From an uncultured Clostridia bacterium (GTDB taxonomy: Bacteria > Bacillota > Clostridia > Oscillospirales > Acutalibacteraceae): a DNA stretch of 40,394 nucleotides. The position numbers and the translations under genes were made by a program. The first letter of the stretch is position 1; each line of letters begins with the position of its first letter. Under the pieces are notes generated by a model, which saw only the letters and a list, made by a program, of their open reading frames with translations, ran no database searches and was not told the origin of the DNA. Positions 13,482-23,835 of this stretch are shown here, in pieces. The stretch is taken from positions 1-40,394 of the forward strand of contig CALWIW010000020.1 of the NCBI GenBank assembly GCA_944380855.1. Direction: 5' to 3'.

Positions 13482-14396
13482 TTATTTTTTTATCATTCTC
13501 ACAGCTTTTCCAGTCTTTGTCTCTTCCCCCTGTACAACAGGCTTTAAAAATTTCTTTTTAAACTTAACACCGTCAAAACAAAGCTTATAAATAAACATAG
13601 CCGTCCTTTTTTCACCGCAGGCGTCGCAGATAAAATCTCCTTTGAAACCCCTGTTGTGAAATTTAAGCTCGGAAGCCTGTCTCATTTTTTCGCCGCACAC
13701 AGGACATTTCATGGCAATGAGAGATTTATCAACCAACGGGTTATCCAAATCCCTGAGATACTTTGGCTTAAAGCTCATTCTTCTGAAAAACTCGTCGTCC
13801 GTTAATGCGGTCTGAGAATCCAAAACATCACGGTTATAAACCGCTTTAAGACACATGGCACTGACCTCTGCGTCGTTTACGGCTCTGTGCAGAGGAATTT
13901 CGGGGACTTCTATATTCAAATGCTCACAGCAGGCGGAAAGTCCCATCTGCTTTGCCGAATCATACATTTCCAATGCTTTGGCACAATAGGTTTGAAGATT
14001 GCAGTACTTCTTTACAAAAAGAGGCTTTGCCGTGCCGAAATGCACCCTGCAATTATCAGACAATACGGACAAATCTGTACTTCCCCATGTCATCAAAACC
14101 GCGTCGCCCAAAAAATCTCCGAATTTTTTATAAACCGTCTTGAAATTTTCCTTGGCATTGTTCAGTTCCCACTGGGAAATATGGGTAAGCTCCTGTACCC
14201 AGGGATTAAATTTCATATTAAATTTTTGCATTACAATTTCCGAAAATGTATCCACCGTATTCAAATTGCTGTCAAGCTTTACCGCACCGATTTCTATAAT
14301 TTCATTAAAGTTGCGTTTAAGCTCTTTGCAAAATCCGCTGTTCCATTCAAGGTCTAAAATAACTATAAAATCCTTTACGTAATTATTCTCACTCAT
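13482..14396 (-). CDS. DEDDh 3'-5' exonuclease with C-terminal zinc ribbon
   Basis: A 304-aa protein. The exonuclease domain (about residues 8-185) has the DEDDh residues: D15 and E17 in ILDLEWNS, D108 in GSTDLS, and H170 with D175 in LHRAVNDAE. It resembles KapD/ERI-1-type RNases more than DNA polymerase epsilon subunits. After a linker, residues 231-260 hold CPVCGEK...CDACGEK, a four-cysteine zinc ribbon that may guide RNA binding. It is downstream of typA on the same strand with a 61-bp gap and has its own terminator. The substrate is unknown. Confidence 0.85.
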   Translation of the reverse strand: MSENNYVKDFIVILDLEWNSGFCKELKRNFNEIIEIGAVKLDSNLNTVDTFSEIVMQKFNMKFNPWVQELTHISQWELNNAKENFKTVYKKFGDFLGDAVLMTWGSTDLSVLSDNCRVHFGTAKPLFVKKYCNLQTYCAKALEMYDSAKQMGLSACCEHLNIEVPEIPLHRAVNDAEVSAMCLKAVYNRDVLDSQTALTDDEFFRRMSFKPKYLRDLDNPLVDKSLIAMKCPVCGEKMRQASELKFHNRGFKGDFICDACGEKRTAMFIYKLCFDGVKFKKKFLKPVVQGEETKTGKAVRMIKK

Positions 14397-14457
14397 TATG
14401 TTTTCTCAGCACTTTCGGTTATATTTTTCACAAAGCAAAAACTCTACTGTCAAACTA

Positions 14458-16278
14458 TTACTTTTTAAAGGCTTTCTTCATTCTAAGCTCTTTGGAAAGA
14501 ATCATTTTTCTCATACGGATACTCTTAGGAGTAACCTCTACAAGCTCGTCATCGGCAATAAATTCAAGACACTGTTCCAAGGAAAGATTAGTAGGCGGAG
14601 TAAGCTTCAAAGCGTCGTCGGAGCCTGAAGCTCTTGTATTTGTAATGTGTTTTTTCTTGCACACATTAACTGTAATATCCTCAGCCTTGGGACTTGCACC
14701 CACAATCATTCCCTCATAAACAGGAACACCGGGACCTACAAAGAGTCTTCCTCTGTCCTGTGCCTGGAAAAGACCGTAAGCAACTGTTTCACCTGTTTCG
14801 TGAGCAATCAAAGAACCCTGATGACGGGTAATAATTTCTCCCTTGTACGGCTCGTAACCATCGAAAACGTGGTTCATAATGCCGTTTCCGTTTGTATCTG
14901 TCAAAAACTCAGGGCGGTAACCCATAAGGCCTCTGGCAGGAATTCTGAACTCAATATGTGTTATGCCGCTTTCACGTGTTCCCATATTGATAAGCTCTGC
15001 TTTTCTTGAGCCTAACTTTTCCATAACCGCACCCACATAGCTGTCCGGAACTTCAATCATAAGGTATTCGATAGGCTCGCACATAACCCCGTCAATCATC
15101 TTTGTGATAACCTGAGGACGGGAAACCTGAAATTCATAGTTTTGTCTTCTCATCTGCTCGATAAGAATTGAAAGGTGAAGCTCTCCGCGTCCGGAAACCT
15201 TAAAGGTATCCGCACTGTCCGTTTCCTCAACACGCATAGCAACGTTTGTTTCAACCTCTTTAAAAAGTCTGTCTCTGATATTTCTTGAGGTTACAAACTT
15301 TCCTTCACGTCCTGCAAAGGGGCTGTTGTTTACCATAAAGTTCATGGAAACAGTAGGCTCGTCAATCTTTACAAAAGGCAGCGGCTCTACACAGTCAGGA
15401 GAGCAGACAGTTTCACCGATATTAAGGTCTGCAATACCGCTTACGCACACAAGATCGCCCACTGTTGCACTTTCGCACTCGACTCTTTTAAGTCCCTCAA
15501 ACTGATAAAGCTTTGTAATTTTTACATTTTTTGTGGCATCGCTTAAACTGCTGCAAAGGGTAACTGTCTGACCTGTCTTTACACTTCCTCTTTCAACTCT
15601 GCCGATTCCTATTCTTCCCACATAATCGTCATAGTCAATATTTGAGAACAAAAGCTGTAAGCCTGCCTCAGGGTCGCCCTCGGGAGCAGGAATTTCCTCT
15701 ATAATTTTTTCAAAAAGAGGCTTCATATCCGTACCCGGAACGTGAGGGTCAAGAGAAGCGAAGCCGTCTCTTCCGGAAGCGTAAACTACAGGAAATTCAA
15801 GCTGATCCTCATCTGCACCAAGCTCAATGAAAAGATCCAAGACCTCGTCCACAACTTCCTCCGGACGGGCACCGGGACGGTCGATTTTATTTACAACAAC
15901 CAACGGCTTTTTGCCGAGACCCAAAGCTTTTTTAAGCACGAAACGGGTCTGAGGCATACAGCCCTCGAAAGCGTCAACCAAAAGCAAAACGCCGTCAACC
16001 ATCATAAGAATACGCTCAACCTCGCCGCCGAAGTCAGCGTGTCCGGGAGTATCCACAATATTTATTTTTACACCGTTGTACATAACGGCAGTGTTTTTTG
16101 AGAGAATTGTAATTCCTCTTTCACGTTCAAGGTCGTTGCTGTCCATAACACGTTCGGCAACATTCTCGTTTTGTCTGAAAATACCGCTCTGTTTCAAAAG
16201 CTGGTCAACCAAGGTTGTCTTGCCGTGGTCAACGTGAGCGATAATAGCTATATCTCTTATATTTTCCATCTTGCTCAT
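14458..16278 (-). CDS. typA: Ribosome-associated GTPase TypA/BipA
   Basis: A 606-aa translational GTPase with G1 AHVDHGKTT (14-22), G2 [13 protein letters not shown]3 [11 protein letters not shown] and G4 [12 protein letters not shown], plus the BipA C-terminal domain ([20 protein letters not shown]). It binds the ribosome and supports 50S assembly and stress adaptation. I place the start at 16278 ([10 protein letters not shown]), 8 bases after AGAGGGA; an upstream start at 16320 adds a 14-residue extension not seen in the family. A consensus -10 box lies at 16334-16329. Confidence 0.96.
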   Translation of the reverse strand: MSKMENIRDIAIIAHVDHGKTTLVDQLLKQSGIFRQNENVAERVMDSNDLERERGITILSKNTAVMYNGVKINIVDTPGHADFGGEVERILMMVDGVLLLVDAFEGCMPQTRFVLKKALGLGKKPLVVVNKIDRPGARPEEVVDEVLDLFIELGADEDQLEFPVVYASGRDGFASLDPHVPGTDMKPLFEKIIEEIPAPEGDPEAGLQLLFSNIDYDDYVGRIGIGRVERGSVKTGQTVTLCSSLSDATKNVKITKLYQFEGLKRVECESATVGDLVCVSGIADLNIGETVCSPDCVEPLPFVKIDEPTVSMNFMVNNSPFAGREGKFVTSRNIRDRLFKEVETNVAMRVEETDSADTFKVSGRGELHLSILIEQMRRQNYEFQVSRPQVITKMIDGVMCEPIEYLMIEVPDSYVGAVMEKLGSRKAELINMGTRESGITHIEFRIPARGLMGYRPEFLTDTNGNGIMNHVFDGYEPYKGEIITRHQGSLIAHETGETVAYGLFQAQDRGRLFVGPGVPVYEGMIVGASPKAEDITVNVCKKKHITNTRASGSDDALKLTPPTNLSLEQCLEFIADDELVEVTPKSIRMRKMILSKELRMKKAFKK

Positions 16279-16328
16279 CAAATCATTCCCTCTTACACGC
16301 ATAAATTTCTGTTTCTTCACAATCCGTA

Positions 16329-16357
16329 ATTATATCATAATCAGAAGTAAAAAACAA
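16329..16357 (-). promoter_or_regulatory. Promoter of typA
   Basis: On the minus strand, TTGTTT (16357-16352), a 17-base spacer and consensus TATAAT (16334-16329), about 50 bases before the ATG. Confidence 0.65.
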
Positions 16358-16524
16358 ACAATTTGATATACACAAAAACCAATTCTGTATTATCGTTAAA
16401 TTTTGCAAAGGTTAAAGACTAATTATTGTTTAGTTTGAATTGATGATATTTTAAAAACAGACAAAGTATTTGAAAATAGTTATAAAAAGATAAAATGTTT
16501 TAATCTGTGTTTTCGGTGAAAAAC

Positions 16525-16553
16525 TTTACTTTTTTACCCATATATAGTATAAT
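16525..16553 (+). promoter_or_regulatory. Promoter of acn-icd-rex
   Basis: TTTACT (16525-16530), a 17-base spacer and consensus TATAAT (16548-16553), 46 bases before the acn ATG. I looked for a Rex operator (TTGTTAA-N4-TTAACAA type) between typA and acn and saw no convincing match. Confidence 0.65.
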
Positions 16554-16599
16554 AAGCAACGTAATTTACTAATTTGCACAAAATCGGGAGGTTATAATA

Positions 16600-18531
16600 A
16601 TGGGCTACACTATAGCACAGAAAATCATTAAAAACCATCTCCTTTCCGGCGAAATGACAGTCGGAACGGATATAGGTCTTAAAATCGACCAAACTCTCAC
16701 TCAGGACGCAACAGGCACAATGGCTTATCTTGAGTTCGAGGCAATGGGAGTTCCCAGAGTTAAAACAGAAAAGAGCGTTGCATATATCGACCACAACACT
16801 CTCCAGACAGGCTTTGAAAACGCAGATGACCACCGCTTTATCCAGACTGTATGCAAAAAGCACGGCATCTACTTCTCACGTCCCGGAAACGGTATCTGCC
16901 ATCAGGTTCACCTTGAAAGATTCGGAAAGCCCGGCAAAACTCTTATCGGTTCCGACAGCCATACTCCTACAGGCGGCGGTATCGGAATGCTTGCAATGGG
17001 AGCAGGCGGACTTGACGTAGCTGTTGCAATGGGCGGCGGTGCTTACTATATCACAATGCCTAAAATGGTAAAGGTTAACCTTACAGGCAAGCTCAGGCCA
17101 TGGGTTTCCGCTAAAGACGTTATCCTCGAGGTTTTGAGAATTATGTCCGTTAAGGGCGGCGTTGGCAAAATCATCGAGTATGCCGGAGAAGGCGTTAAGA
17201 CCCTGACAGTTCCGGAAAGAGCTACAATCACAAATATGGGTGCGGAGCTTGGAGCTACAACCTCGATTTTCCCGTCTGATGAAATCACAAGGGAATTTTT
17301 GAAGGCTCAGGGCAGAGAAGAGGATTACACAGAGCTTTCCTCAGACCCGGACGCAGTATATGACGAAGTTATAGATATAGATCTCAGCACATTAAAGCCA
17401 ATGGCAGCCTGTCCTCACAGCCCTGACAATGTAAAGACAATCGAAGAGCTTGCAGGGGGCAAAATCGACCAGGTTTGCATAGGCTCATGCACAAACTCCA
17501 GCTATCTTGACCTTATGCGTGTTGCAGCAATCCTCAAGGGTAAAACAGTACACCCTGACGTATCATTGGCAATCGCTCCGGGCAGCAAGCAGGTTTACAA
17601 TATGCTGGCTTTAAACGGTGCTTTGGGCGACCTCATCGCAGCCGGTGCAAGAATTTTGGAATGTGCCTGCGGCCCATGTATCGGTATGGGACAGTCACCG
17701 AACAGCAAGGGTATCTCTCTTAGAACCTTTAACAGAAACTTTGAGGGCAGAAGCGGAACAGCCGACGGACAGATTTACCTTGTTTCTCCGGAAACAGCAG
17801 CGGCTTCTGCAATTACAGGCGTATTTACAGACCCGATGACCTTGGGCGAAGAAGTTAAAATTGAGCTTCCGGAAAAATTCCTTATCAACGACAACATGGT
17901 TACACCTCCCGCCGCTGTTGAGGATATGGACAAGGTTGAGGTTTTAAGAGGTCCGAACATAAAGCCTTTCCCAACAACAAAGCCAATGGAAGACACAATC
18001 AAGGCAAGCTGTGCATTAAAGGTAGGCGACAACATTACAACCGACCACATTATGCCTGCCGGTGCAAAAATACTTCCTTTGCGTTCAAATATTCCCGCAA
18101 TTTCCAACTACTGCTTCACTGTATGTGATAAGGAATTCCCTGAAAGAGCAAAGCTGCTGGGAAGCAGCGTAATCGTAGGCGGTGCAAACTACGGTCAGGG
18201 TTCTTCAAGAGAACACGCCGCTTTGGCTCCTCTCTATCTTGGAGTTAAGGCAGTTTTAGTTAAGAGCTTTGCAAGAATTCACAGAAGCAACCTTATCAAT
18301 GCAGGTATTTTGCCTCTCACCTTCGTAAACGAAAGCGATTACGACAAGATTTCTCTCGGTGACGAGCTTGTAATTCCCGACGTTAAGAAAATTATTCTTG
18401 AGGGCGGCGACGTTGTTGTTGAAAACGTTACAACAGGCGAAAAGATTATGGCAAAGTGCGAGCTTACAGGAAGAACAAGAGATATAATCCTTGCAGGCGG
18501 ACTTTTAAACTATACAAAGGAGAACAGCTGA
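16600..18531 (+). CDS. acn: Aconitate hydratase
   Basis: A 643-aa aconitase of the shorter bacterial type, converting citrate to isocitrate. The 4Fe-4S ligands are visible: C297 in GSCTNSSY, and C357 and C360 in [10 protein letters not shown]. Other signatures are [19 protein letters not shown] and the swivel-domain [16 protein letters not shown]. The ATG follows GGGAGG closely. The stop is one base from icd, so the two are cotranscribed. No citrate synthase gene is next to it. Confidence 0.95.
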   Translation: MGYTIAQKIIKNHLLSGEMTVGTDIGLKIDQTLTQDATGTMAYLEFEAMGVPRVKTEKSVAYIDHNTLQTGFENADDHRFIQTVCKKHGIYFSRPGNGICHQVHLERFGKPGKTLIGSDSHTPTGGGIGMLAMGAGGLDVAVAMGGGAYYITMPKMVKVNLTGKLRPWVSAKDVILEVLRIMSVKGGVGKIIEYAGEGVKTLTVPERATITNMGAELGATTSIFPSDEITREFLKAQGREEDYTELSSDPDAVYDEVIDIDLSTLKPMAACPHSPDNVKTIEELAGGKIDQVCIGSCTNSSYLDLMRVAAILKGKTVHPDVSLAIAPGSKQVYNMLALNGALGDLIAAGARILECACGPCIGMGQSPNSKGISLRTFNRNFEGRSGTADGQIYLVSPETAAASAITGVFTDPMTLGEEVKIELPEKFLINDNMVTPPAAVEDMDKVEVLRGPNIKPFPTTKPMEDTIKASCALKVGDNITTDHIMPAGAKILPLRSNIPAISNYCFTVCDKEFPERAKLLGSSVIVGGANYGQGSSREHAALAPLYLGVKAVLVKSFARIHRSNLINAGILPLTFVNESDYDKISLGDELVIPDVKKIILEGGDVVVENVTTGEKIMAKCELTGRTRDIILAGGLLNYTKENS

Positions 18532-18532
18532 T

Positions 18533-19741
18533 ATGGAAAAAATCAGAATGACCACACCGTTGGTTGAGATGGACGGCGACGAAATGACCAGAGTTATCTG
18601 GCAAATGATAAAGGATATTCTTTTAACACCTTTCATCGACCTTAAAACAGAGTATTACGATTTAGGCCTTGTTCACAGAAACGAAACAGACGACAAAGTA
18701 ACCTTTGACAGTGCCGAGGCTACAAAGAAATACGGCGTTGCGGTTAAATGTGCTACAATCACACCAAACGCCGCAAGAATGCCCGAATATAACCTTAAAG
18801 AAATGTGGAAATCCCCTAACGGCACAATAAGAGCAATTCTTGACGGTACAGTTTTCAGAACTCCTATTCTTGTTAAGGGTATCACACCTTACATTCCAAC
18901 ATGGAAAAAACCAATCTGCATCGCAAGACACGCATACGGCGATGTTTACAAGAACACAGAAATGGTTGTTGAAAGCGGTTCAAAGGCTGAGCTTTGCGTA
19001 ACAAAGGCTGACGGCACAGAGGAAAGAGCTTTAATCCACGACTTTAAGTCAGACGGAATTATTCAGGGTATTCACAACCTTGACAGCAGTATCGGTTCCT
19101 TTGCAAGAGCCTGCTTTAACTTTGCACTTGACCAGAAGCAGGACATCTGGTTTGCAACTAAGGACACAATCAGCAAGAAATACGACCACAGATTCAAGGA
19201 TATTTTCCAGGAAATCTATGATAACGAATATAAAGAGAAATTTGAAGCCGCAGGAATTGAGTATTTCTATACTCTTATCGATGATGCGGTTGCAAGAGTT
19301 ATCAGAAGCGAGGGCGGATACATCTGGGCCTGCAAAAACTATGACGGCGACGTTATGAGCGATATGATTGCAACAGCCTTCGGTTCTCTTGCTATGATGA
19401 CAAGCGTTCTTGTTTCTCCTGACGGAATTTACGAGTACGAAGCTGCACACGGAACGGTACAGCGTCACTATTACAAGCACCTTAAAGGCGAGGAAACATC
19501 AACAAACTCAGTTGCCACAATCTTTGCATGGTCGGGAGCACTGAGAAAAAGAGGAGAGCTTGACAATATTCCCGAGCTTTCCGCCTTTGCCGACAAGCTC
19601 GAAAAGGCTACAATCGACACAATCGAGGACGGCGTTATGACAGGCGACCTTTATCTCCTTTCTACCCTTGAAAACAAGAAGAAAGTAAACACAAGAGAGT
19701 TCCTTGAAGAGGTTGGCAGCAGACTTAAGGCAATGCTTTAA
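18533..19741 (+). CDS. icd: NADP-dependent isocitrate dehydrogenase (eukaryote-like subfamily)
   Basis: A 402-aa dehydrogenase beginning [18 protein letters not shown], with [14 protein letters not shown] and [15 protein letters not shown] and the late [20 protein letters not shown]. These mark the homodimeric, NADP-using subfamily shared with eukaryotes and some bacteria, not the E. coli type. It turns isocitrate into 2-oxoglutarate plus NADPH and CO2. With acn it supplies 2-oxoglutarate for glutamate. It overlaps the acn Shine-Dalgarno region and is followed 15 bp later by rex. Confidence 0.95.
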   Translation: MEKIRMTTPLVEMDGDEMTRVIWQMIKDILLTPFIDLKTEYYDLGLVHRNETDDKVTFDSAEATKKYGVAVKCATITPNAARMPEYNLKEMWKSPNGTIRAILDGTVFRTPILVKGITPYIPTWKKPICIARHAYGDVYKNTEMVVESGSKAELCVTKADGTEERALIHDFKSDGIIQGIHNLDSSIGSFARACFNFALDQKQDIWFATKDTISKKYDHRFKDIFQEIYDNEYKEKFEAAGIEYFYTLIDDAVARVIRSEGGYIWACKNYDGDVMSDMIATAFGSLAMMTSVLVSPDGIYEYEAAHGTVQRHYYKHLKGEETSTNSVATIFAWSGALRKRGELDNIPELSAFADKLEKATIDTIEDGVMTGDLYLLSTLENKKKVNTREFLEEVGSRLKAML

Positions 19742-19756
19742 TTAAGAGGTGGAAAC

Positions 19757-20395
19757 ATGGCAAAAAGCAATGGGATTTCAATGTCCGTAATCAGGCGTCT
19801 GCCAAGATACTATCGCTTTTTGACAGAACTGCACTCTGAGGGAGTCTTAAAAATCTCCTCTACCAACCTTGCGTCCATTATGAATGTGACTGCATCTCAG
19901 GTTAGACAGGATTTGAATTGCTTCGGAGGTTTCGGCCACCAGGGCTACGGATATTGCGTGGAAGATTTAAAAAACGAAATTGAGAATATTTTGGGTCTTA
20001 ACAACAGCTATCAGGCGGTGCTGCTTGGTGCCGGAAATTTAGGAAAAGCCGTGGCTCGCCATATTAATTTCAGCGAAAGAGGCTTTCAGCTCACTGCAAT
20101 TTTTGACCGTGACCCTGAAAAAATCGGCACAGAGCTTGGCGGCATTATAATAAAAAACGACAATGAAATTTATGAGTACTGCCGTCAAAACAAAACAGAT
20201 GCGGTTTTCCTCTGTATCCCCAAAAACAGCGTTGAAAACGTAATAGACAAGCTTTACGAGCTTGGCATACGCAATTTCTGGAACTTCAGCCATTATGACA
20301 TAGCGAAGGTTTACCCCGATACGGTGGTTGAAAATGTCCACATGAGCGACAGCCTTATGACTCTCTGTTACAGGATAAATGAAAGACAAAAATAA
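19757..20395 (+). CDS. rex: Redox-sensing transcriptional repressor Rex
   Basis: A 212-aa Rex with an N-terminal winged helix (ISMSVIRRLPRYYRFLTELH...VTASQVRQDLNCFGGFGHQG) and a C-terminal Rossmann domain that binds NADH/NAD+ (VLLGAGNLGKAVARH). Rex leaves DNA when NADH is high and so adjusts fermentation and redox genes. AGAGGTGG lies before the ATG. Its place third in an operon with acn and icd is notable, since rex more often travels with other partners. It suggests redox control of the citrate-to-2-oxoglutarate route, or simply co-expression. Confidence 0.95.
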   Translation: MAKSNGISMSVIRRLPRYYRFLTELHSEGVLKISSTNLASIMNVTASQVRQDLNCFGGFGHQGYGYCVEDLKNEIENILGLNNSYQAVLLGAGNLGKAVARHINFSERGFQLTAIFDRDPEKIGTELGGIIIKNDNEIYEYCRQNKTDAVFLCIPKNSVENVIDKLYELGIRNFWNFSHYDIAKVYPDTVVENVHMSDSLMTLCYRINERQK

Positions 20396-20420
20396 TTAAT
20401 TTATATAATATAAAACTCAA

Positions 20421-20453
20421 AAACCACTTTCCCATCTGATGAGAAAGTGGTTT
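20421..20453 (+). terminator. Terminator of acn-icd-rex
   Basis: Perfect stem AAACCACTTTC/GAAAGTGGTTT with an 11-nt loop, followed by more T, 25 bases past the rex stop. Confidence 0.93.
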
Positions 20454-20460
20454 TTTTAAG

Positions 20461-20559
20461 TTTATAGCAAATGTTGCTGCAAAAATTTTGGGATTCCAAA
20501 GGGACAATGTCCCTTTGGCTGGTGGTTTGGAGGACAGAGTCCTCCAAGGTTTTTAAATA
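20461..20559 (+). repeat. Dispersed two-hairpin repeat, plus-strand copy
   Basis: TTTATAGCAAATGTTG, ATTTTGGGATT, hairpin CCAAAGGGAC/GTCCCTTTGG with a shorter loop, GGTGG, hairpin TTGGAGGAC/GTCCTCCAA and GGTTTTTAAATAC. It starts right after the rex terminator, in the same orientation as rex. Confidence 0.88.
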
Positions 20560-20615
20560 CAATAAAAACGCAGACGAAGATTCCCTGATAATACTTATTT
20601 ATATCAATTTCACTT

Positions 20616-20903
20616 TTAAATTTCTTCTTCATCTTCCCAGTCAATCTTCTTAGAACAATGACTGCATACATCAGGTCTGTGATAAAGCATTGACTTTAAA
20701 ATCTTATGACAGTGGGGACAGCGAAATTTAAGGTGTAAAAACAAAAATACAAGTCCGAATACAACCGTAACTCCCAGGAAAATTAAAAGAGGTATAAGCT
20801 GAGAAAAATCTCCGAACCTCATAAAAAACAAAACAAAAAACCAAGCGTACAGCAAAATCAATACTACGGATATATTCCTGATACTTTTTAAATTTATCTT
20901 CAT
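20616..20903 (-). CDS. Small membrane protein with C-terminal zinc ribbon
   Basis: A 95-aa protein with two membrane segments (about residues 11-29 and 36-57) followed by a cytoplasmic CPHCHK...CSHC four-cysteine knuckle and an acidic tail (DWEDEEEI). AGGGGAGAG lies before the ATG. The family is not recognised. It has a lone minus-strand position between the repeat and the flavoprotein genes. Confidence 0.7.
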   Translation of the reverse strand: MKINLKSIRNISVVLILLYAWFFVLFFMRFGDFSQLIPLLIFLGVTVVFGLVFLFLHLKFRCPHCHKILKSMLYHRPDVCSHCSKKIDWEDEEEI

Positions 20904-20949
20904 ATAAATCTCTCCCCTGTAAAATTCTAAAAATAAATTATTTATAAGC

Positions 20950-22539
20950 TCAGTTTCCGCATATAAACAATGCGGTTTTTATTCCGTCCACTGCGGCGGA
21001 AACTATTCCTCCCGCATAGCCTGCTCCCTCTCCGCAGGGGTACAGTCCCGATACGTTAACCGATTGAAATTCCGAATTTCGGGAAATTCGTACGGGAGAT
21101 GAGCTTCGTGTTTCAACACCTGTCAAAACAGCGTCGCCGTTTCCGAACCCATGAAGCTTTTTATCCATTCTTTTTATGGCCTCTGCCATTGACAAAGCTA
21201 CATAATCCGGCAGTATTTCCCGAAGATTTGAAAGCTCTGTACCCGGAAGATAGGATGGCGTTACCTCGCCCAAGGAGGAGGTTTTTTTATTGTTTAAAAA
21301 ATCATCAACTCTTTGAACCGGTGCATTGTAGTTCTCTCCTCCCAAACGAAACGCGGCTTTTTCCAGCTTTCTCTGATACTCCACGCCTGCAAGGGGATTT
21401 TCAGAACCGAAGTCCCCGGGATTTACTCCCACAAGCAAAGCGGCATTTGCGTTTGTCTTATCACGGGCAAACTCGCTCATTCCGTTGGTGACAACAGTGT
21501 TTTCCTCGCTTGCCGCCCCTACAACCTGTCCTCCCGGACACATACAAAAGGTATACACCCCTCTGCCGTTTTCCAGATGTTCGCTCAGCTTATAGTCGGC
21601 TGCTCCCAAGCGTCCCTTTCCTGCAAAAGCTCCGTACTGAGCCTTGTCTATATTTTTTTGCAGATGCTCTATTCTCGCACCTACCGAAAAAGGCTTCTGC
21701 TCCATGAACACTGCCTTTTGCAAAAGCATTTCAAAGGTATCCCTTGCACTGTGACCAATAGCCAAAATCAAATTTTCAGTATCGAAAACAAGCTCTTTTC
21801 CCTTTTGCTCAGCTTTCGCTCCTGTTACCGAGCCGTTTTTTATAATTATATCAGTAAGCTTTGTAGAAAAATACACCTTGCCGCCCAAAGAGATTATCTC
21901 TTCTCTGATATTTTTTACGGTAATTTTAAGCTTGTCCGTACCTATGTGAGGCTTTGCATTATAGAGAATTTCCTCGGGTGCTCCGTGAGATACAAATTCT
22001 TCCAAAACCATTCTGCTTCTTATATCCTTTGTGCCGGTGTTAAGCTTTCCGTCGGAAAAGGTGCCTGCTCCTCCCTCTCCGAACTGTACATTGGAAACAG
22101 GGGAAAACTCTCTGCTGTTCCAAAAGCTTTCAACAGTTTTTGTTCTGCTGTCTACGTCTTCTCCCCTTTCAAGTATAACGGGATTTGCTCCGGCACGTGC
22201 CAGCACAAGTCCCGCAAAAAGTCCGGCAGGTCCGAAACCTACAATTACAGGAGGATTTTTAAGCTCCCTGCACTTTCCTATCTCATAGCTAAAAGGCTTA
22301 TAAACGGAAGCGTTTTTATTTTTGGCACGGGAAAGTATTTTTTTCTCATCTCCGTCAATCTCTGCTTTTACGGAAGCGATAAACTTAACGTCGTTTTTCT
22401 TTCTTGCGTCAACGGAACGGCGTAAAAGTTCTATTTTTCTGATTCTTTTTATATCCGTCCTAAGTTCCTTTGCCGTAATTTCATACAAATCCTTGTCCGT
22501 ATAATCAACAGGAATTTTCATATCGGAAATTTTTATCAT
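20950..22539 (-). CDS. FAD-dependent oxidoreductase (COG2509-type)
   Basis: A 529-aa flavoprotein. After an N-terminal domain of about 95 residues comes the dinucleotide motif VIVGFGPAGLFAGLVLARAG, then NVQFGEGGAGTFSDGKLNT and FCMCPGGQVVGAASEE. The C-terminal FAD motif is GLYPCGEGAGYAGGIVSAA. The family is common in Firmicutes and plants and its substrate is unknown. It starts two bases after the stop of the next flavoprotein gene, so the two form an operon. GGAAGGACGG provides the ribosome-binding site, inside the end of the upstream gene. Confidence 0.88.
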   Translation of the reverse strand: MIKISDMKIPVDYTDKDLYEITAKELRTDIKRIRKIELLRRSVDARKKNDVKFIASVKAEIDGDEKKILSRAKNKNASVYKPFSYEIGKCRELKNPPVIVGFGPAGLFAGLVLARAGANPVILERGEDVDSRTKTVESFWNSREFSPVSNVQFGEGGAGTFSDGKLNTGTKDIRSRMVLEEFVSHGAPEEILYNAKPHIGTDKLKITVKNIREEIISLGGKVYFSTKLTDIIIKNGSVTGAKAEQKGKELVFDTENLILAIGHSARDTFEMLLQKAVFMEQKPFSVGARIEHLQKNIDKAQYGAFAGKGRLGAADYKLSEHLENGRGVYTFCMCPGGQVVGAASEENTVVTNGMSEFARDKTNANAALLVGVNPGDFGSENPLAGVEYQRKLEKAAFRLGGENYNAPVQRVDDFLNNKKTSSLGEVTPSYLPGTELSNLREILPDYVALSMAEAIKRMDKKLHGFGNGDAVLTGVETRSSSPVRISRNSEFQSVNVSGLYPCGEGAGYAGGIVSAAVDGIKTALFICGN

Positions 22540-22541
22540 AT

Positions 22542-23768
22542 TTATACCGTCCTTCCTGCCAGTATTCCCGAAGAAAAGGCAAACTGAAGATTGTAGCCTC
22601 CGCAGTCGCCGTCAACGTCCACGGCTTCTCCGCAGATATAAAGACCTTTTACCTTTTTGCTTTCCATGGTAAACGGGTCAATCTCATCGCCTTTTATTCC
22701 GCCCTTTGTGACCTGAGCCGATGAAAAATCCATATTGGGAACACAAACAAACTCCCATTTAATAAGTATATTTGCAATTCGCTTTATGTCGTCTTTGGAT
22801 AGCTCCTTTATTTTTTGTGAAAGATTTTTTCCCAGCACGTCTTTTAAAATAACAAAACCTATTCTTTTATTGATAAGACCTGTAAAAAACTCTTCCAGGT
22901 TGTTGTCGGCAAAAATTTTCTTTCTCTGAAACAGCATATCAACCAAGGAAGTAAAATCCCACTCAGGAAATAAATTTAAATATATTCTGGGATTTTTTGT
23001 TTTGGAAGCCATAGACGAAAGATTAAAAACACATATTCCCGACAAAGCCTTTTCCGAAAACTGAATTTCTCCTGTTTCTTCCCTTAATTTCTGTCCCCTT
23101 TCATCGGACAAAGTCACACGTCCGAAACATCTTATGCCTTTCAGTGATTTCATATATGGATTTTTTACCGAAACGGGAACAAGAGAGGGATAAAGGGGCA
23201 TTACTGTATGTCCGAGCTCCTTTAAAAATTTAAGTCCGCTTCCGTCAGAGCCAAGCTTTTGGGAAGCCTTCCCACCTGTGCATACCACCACATTTTCCGC
23301 CTTTACCGTAAAGCCGTCACATTCAACATTAAAATATTTCCCGTTCTTCCTCACCGATTTAACTGCACAGCCGCATTTTTCCTCAACCCCGAGGCGGTCA
23401 AGGGCAAGCCTTAAAACATCCAAAACCGAAGACGCCTGATTACTGTAGGGATAAACCCTGCCCTCTTCATCTTCCTTCCACGCAAGACCTATTTTTTCAA
23501 AAAAATCCAAAACATCTTTCGGCGGTATTTCACCGATAAGATATTCAACGCCCTTTTTAAAGCTTCCGTGATAGTTTGTTAAAGAAGCGTTAAGGTTTGT
23601 AAGATTACATCTTCCGTTACCTGTGGCAAGAAGCTTTTTTCCTACACGCTGTTCTTTTTCCAAAATCATTATTTTTCGTTTACTGTCTTTTCCGGCACAG
23701 GCAATACCGCACACAAGGCCAGAAGCCCCTCCGCCTATTATAACCACATGGGCAAAATAATTTTCCAT
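22542..23768 (-). CDS. HI0933/YhiN family FAD-dependent oxidoreductase
   Basis: A 408-aa flavoprotein with VVIIGGGASGLVCGIACAG at the N-terminus, VGKKLLATGNGRCNLTN, VVCTGGKASQKLGSDGSGL and GLYICGEAVDVDGDCGGYNLQ at the end. This is the BaiN/YhiN family, in which some members reduce bile acid intermediates and most have no known substrate. The start is the ATG at 23768 with GGAG 5 bases upstream; the TTG at 23801 lies inside a terminator hairpin and is rejected. Confidence 0.88.
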   Translation of the reverse strand: MENYFAHVVIIGGGASGLVCGIACAGKDSKRKIMILEKEQRVGKKLLATGNGRCNLTNLNASLTNYHGSFKKGVEYLIGEIPPKDVLDFFEKIGLAWKEDEEGRVYPYSNQASSVLDVLRLALDRLGVEEKCGCAVKSVRKNGKYFNVECDGFTVKAENVVVCTGGKASQKLGSDGSGLKFLKELGHTVMPLYPSLVPVSVKNPYMKSLKGIRCFGRVTLSDERGQKLREETGEIQFSEKALSGICVFNLSSMASKTKNPRIYLNLFPEWDFTSLVDMLFQRKKIFADNNLEEFFTGLINKRIGFVILKDVLGKNLSQKIKELSKDDIKRIANILIKWEFVCVPNMDFSSAQVTKGGIKGDEIDPFTMESKKVKGLYICGEAVDVDGDCGGYNLQFAFSSGILAGRTV

Positions 23769-23792
23769 AACAACTCCATATAAAACAAAATC

Positions 23793-23824
23793 AAAAGGCA
23801 ATTCCGAAACCGAAACTGCCTTTT
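23793..23824 (-). terminator. Terminator of the small multidrug export gene
   Basis: AAAAGGCA pairs with TGCCTTTT, with further inner pairs; on the minus strand it is followed by GATTTTG. It lies 12 bases past the stop of the gene at 23836. Confidence 0.7.
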
Positions 23825-23835
23825 AAAACAACCTA

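Noticed and set aside
16279-16599. Rex operator upstream of acn
   Set aside because: TCGTTAAATTTTGCAA near 16394 is only a weak match to TTGTTAA-N4-TTAACAA; too many mismatches to call.
21313-22425. 370-aa plus-strand frame opposite the FAD-dependent oxidoreductase
   Set aside because: It is Cys/Tyr/Ser-rich antisense sequence with no domain or ribosome-binding site, fully inside a convincing minus-strand gene.
23769-23801. Longer start (TTG 23801) for the YhiN-type flavoprotein
   Set aside because: The extra codons lie over a terminator hairpin, and the ATG at 23768 has a ribosome-binding site directly upstream.
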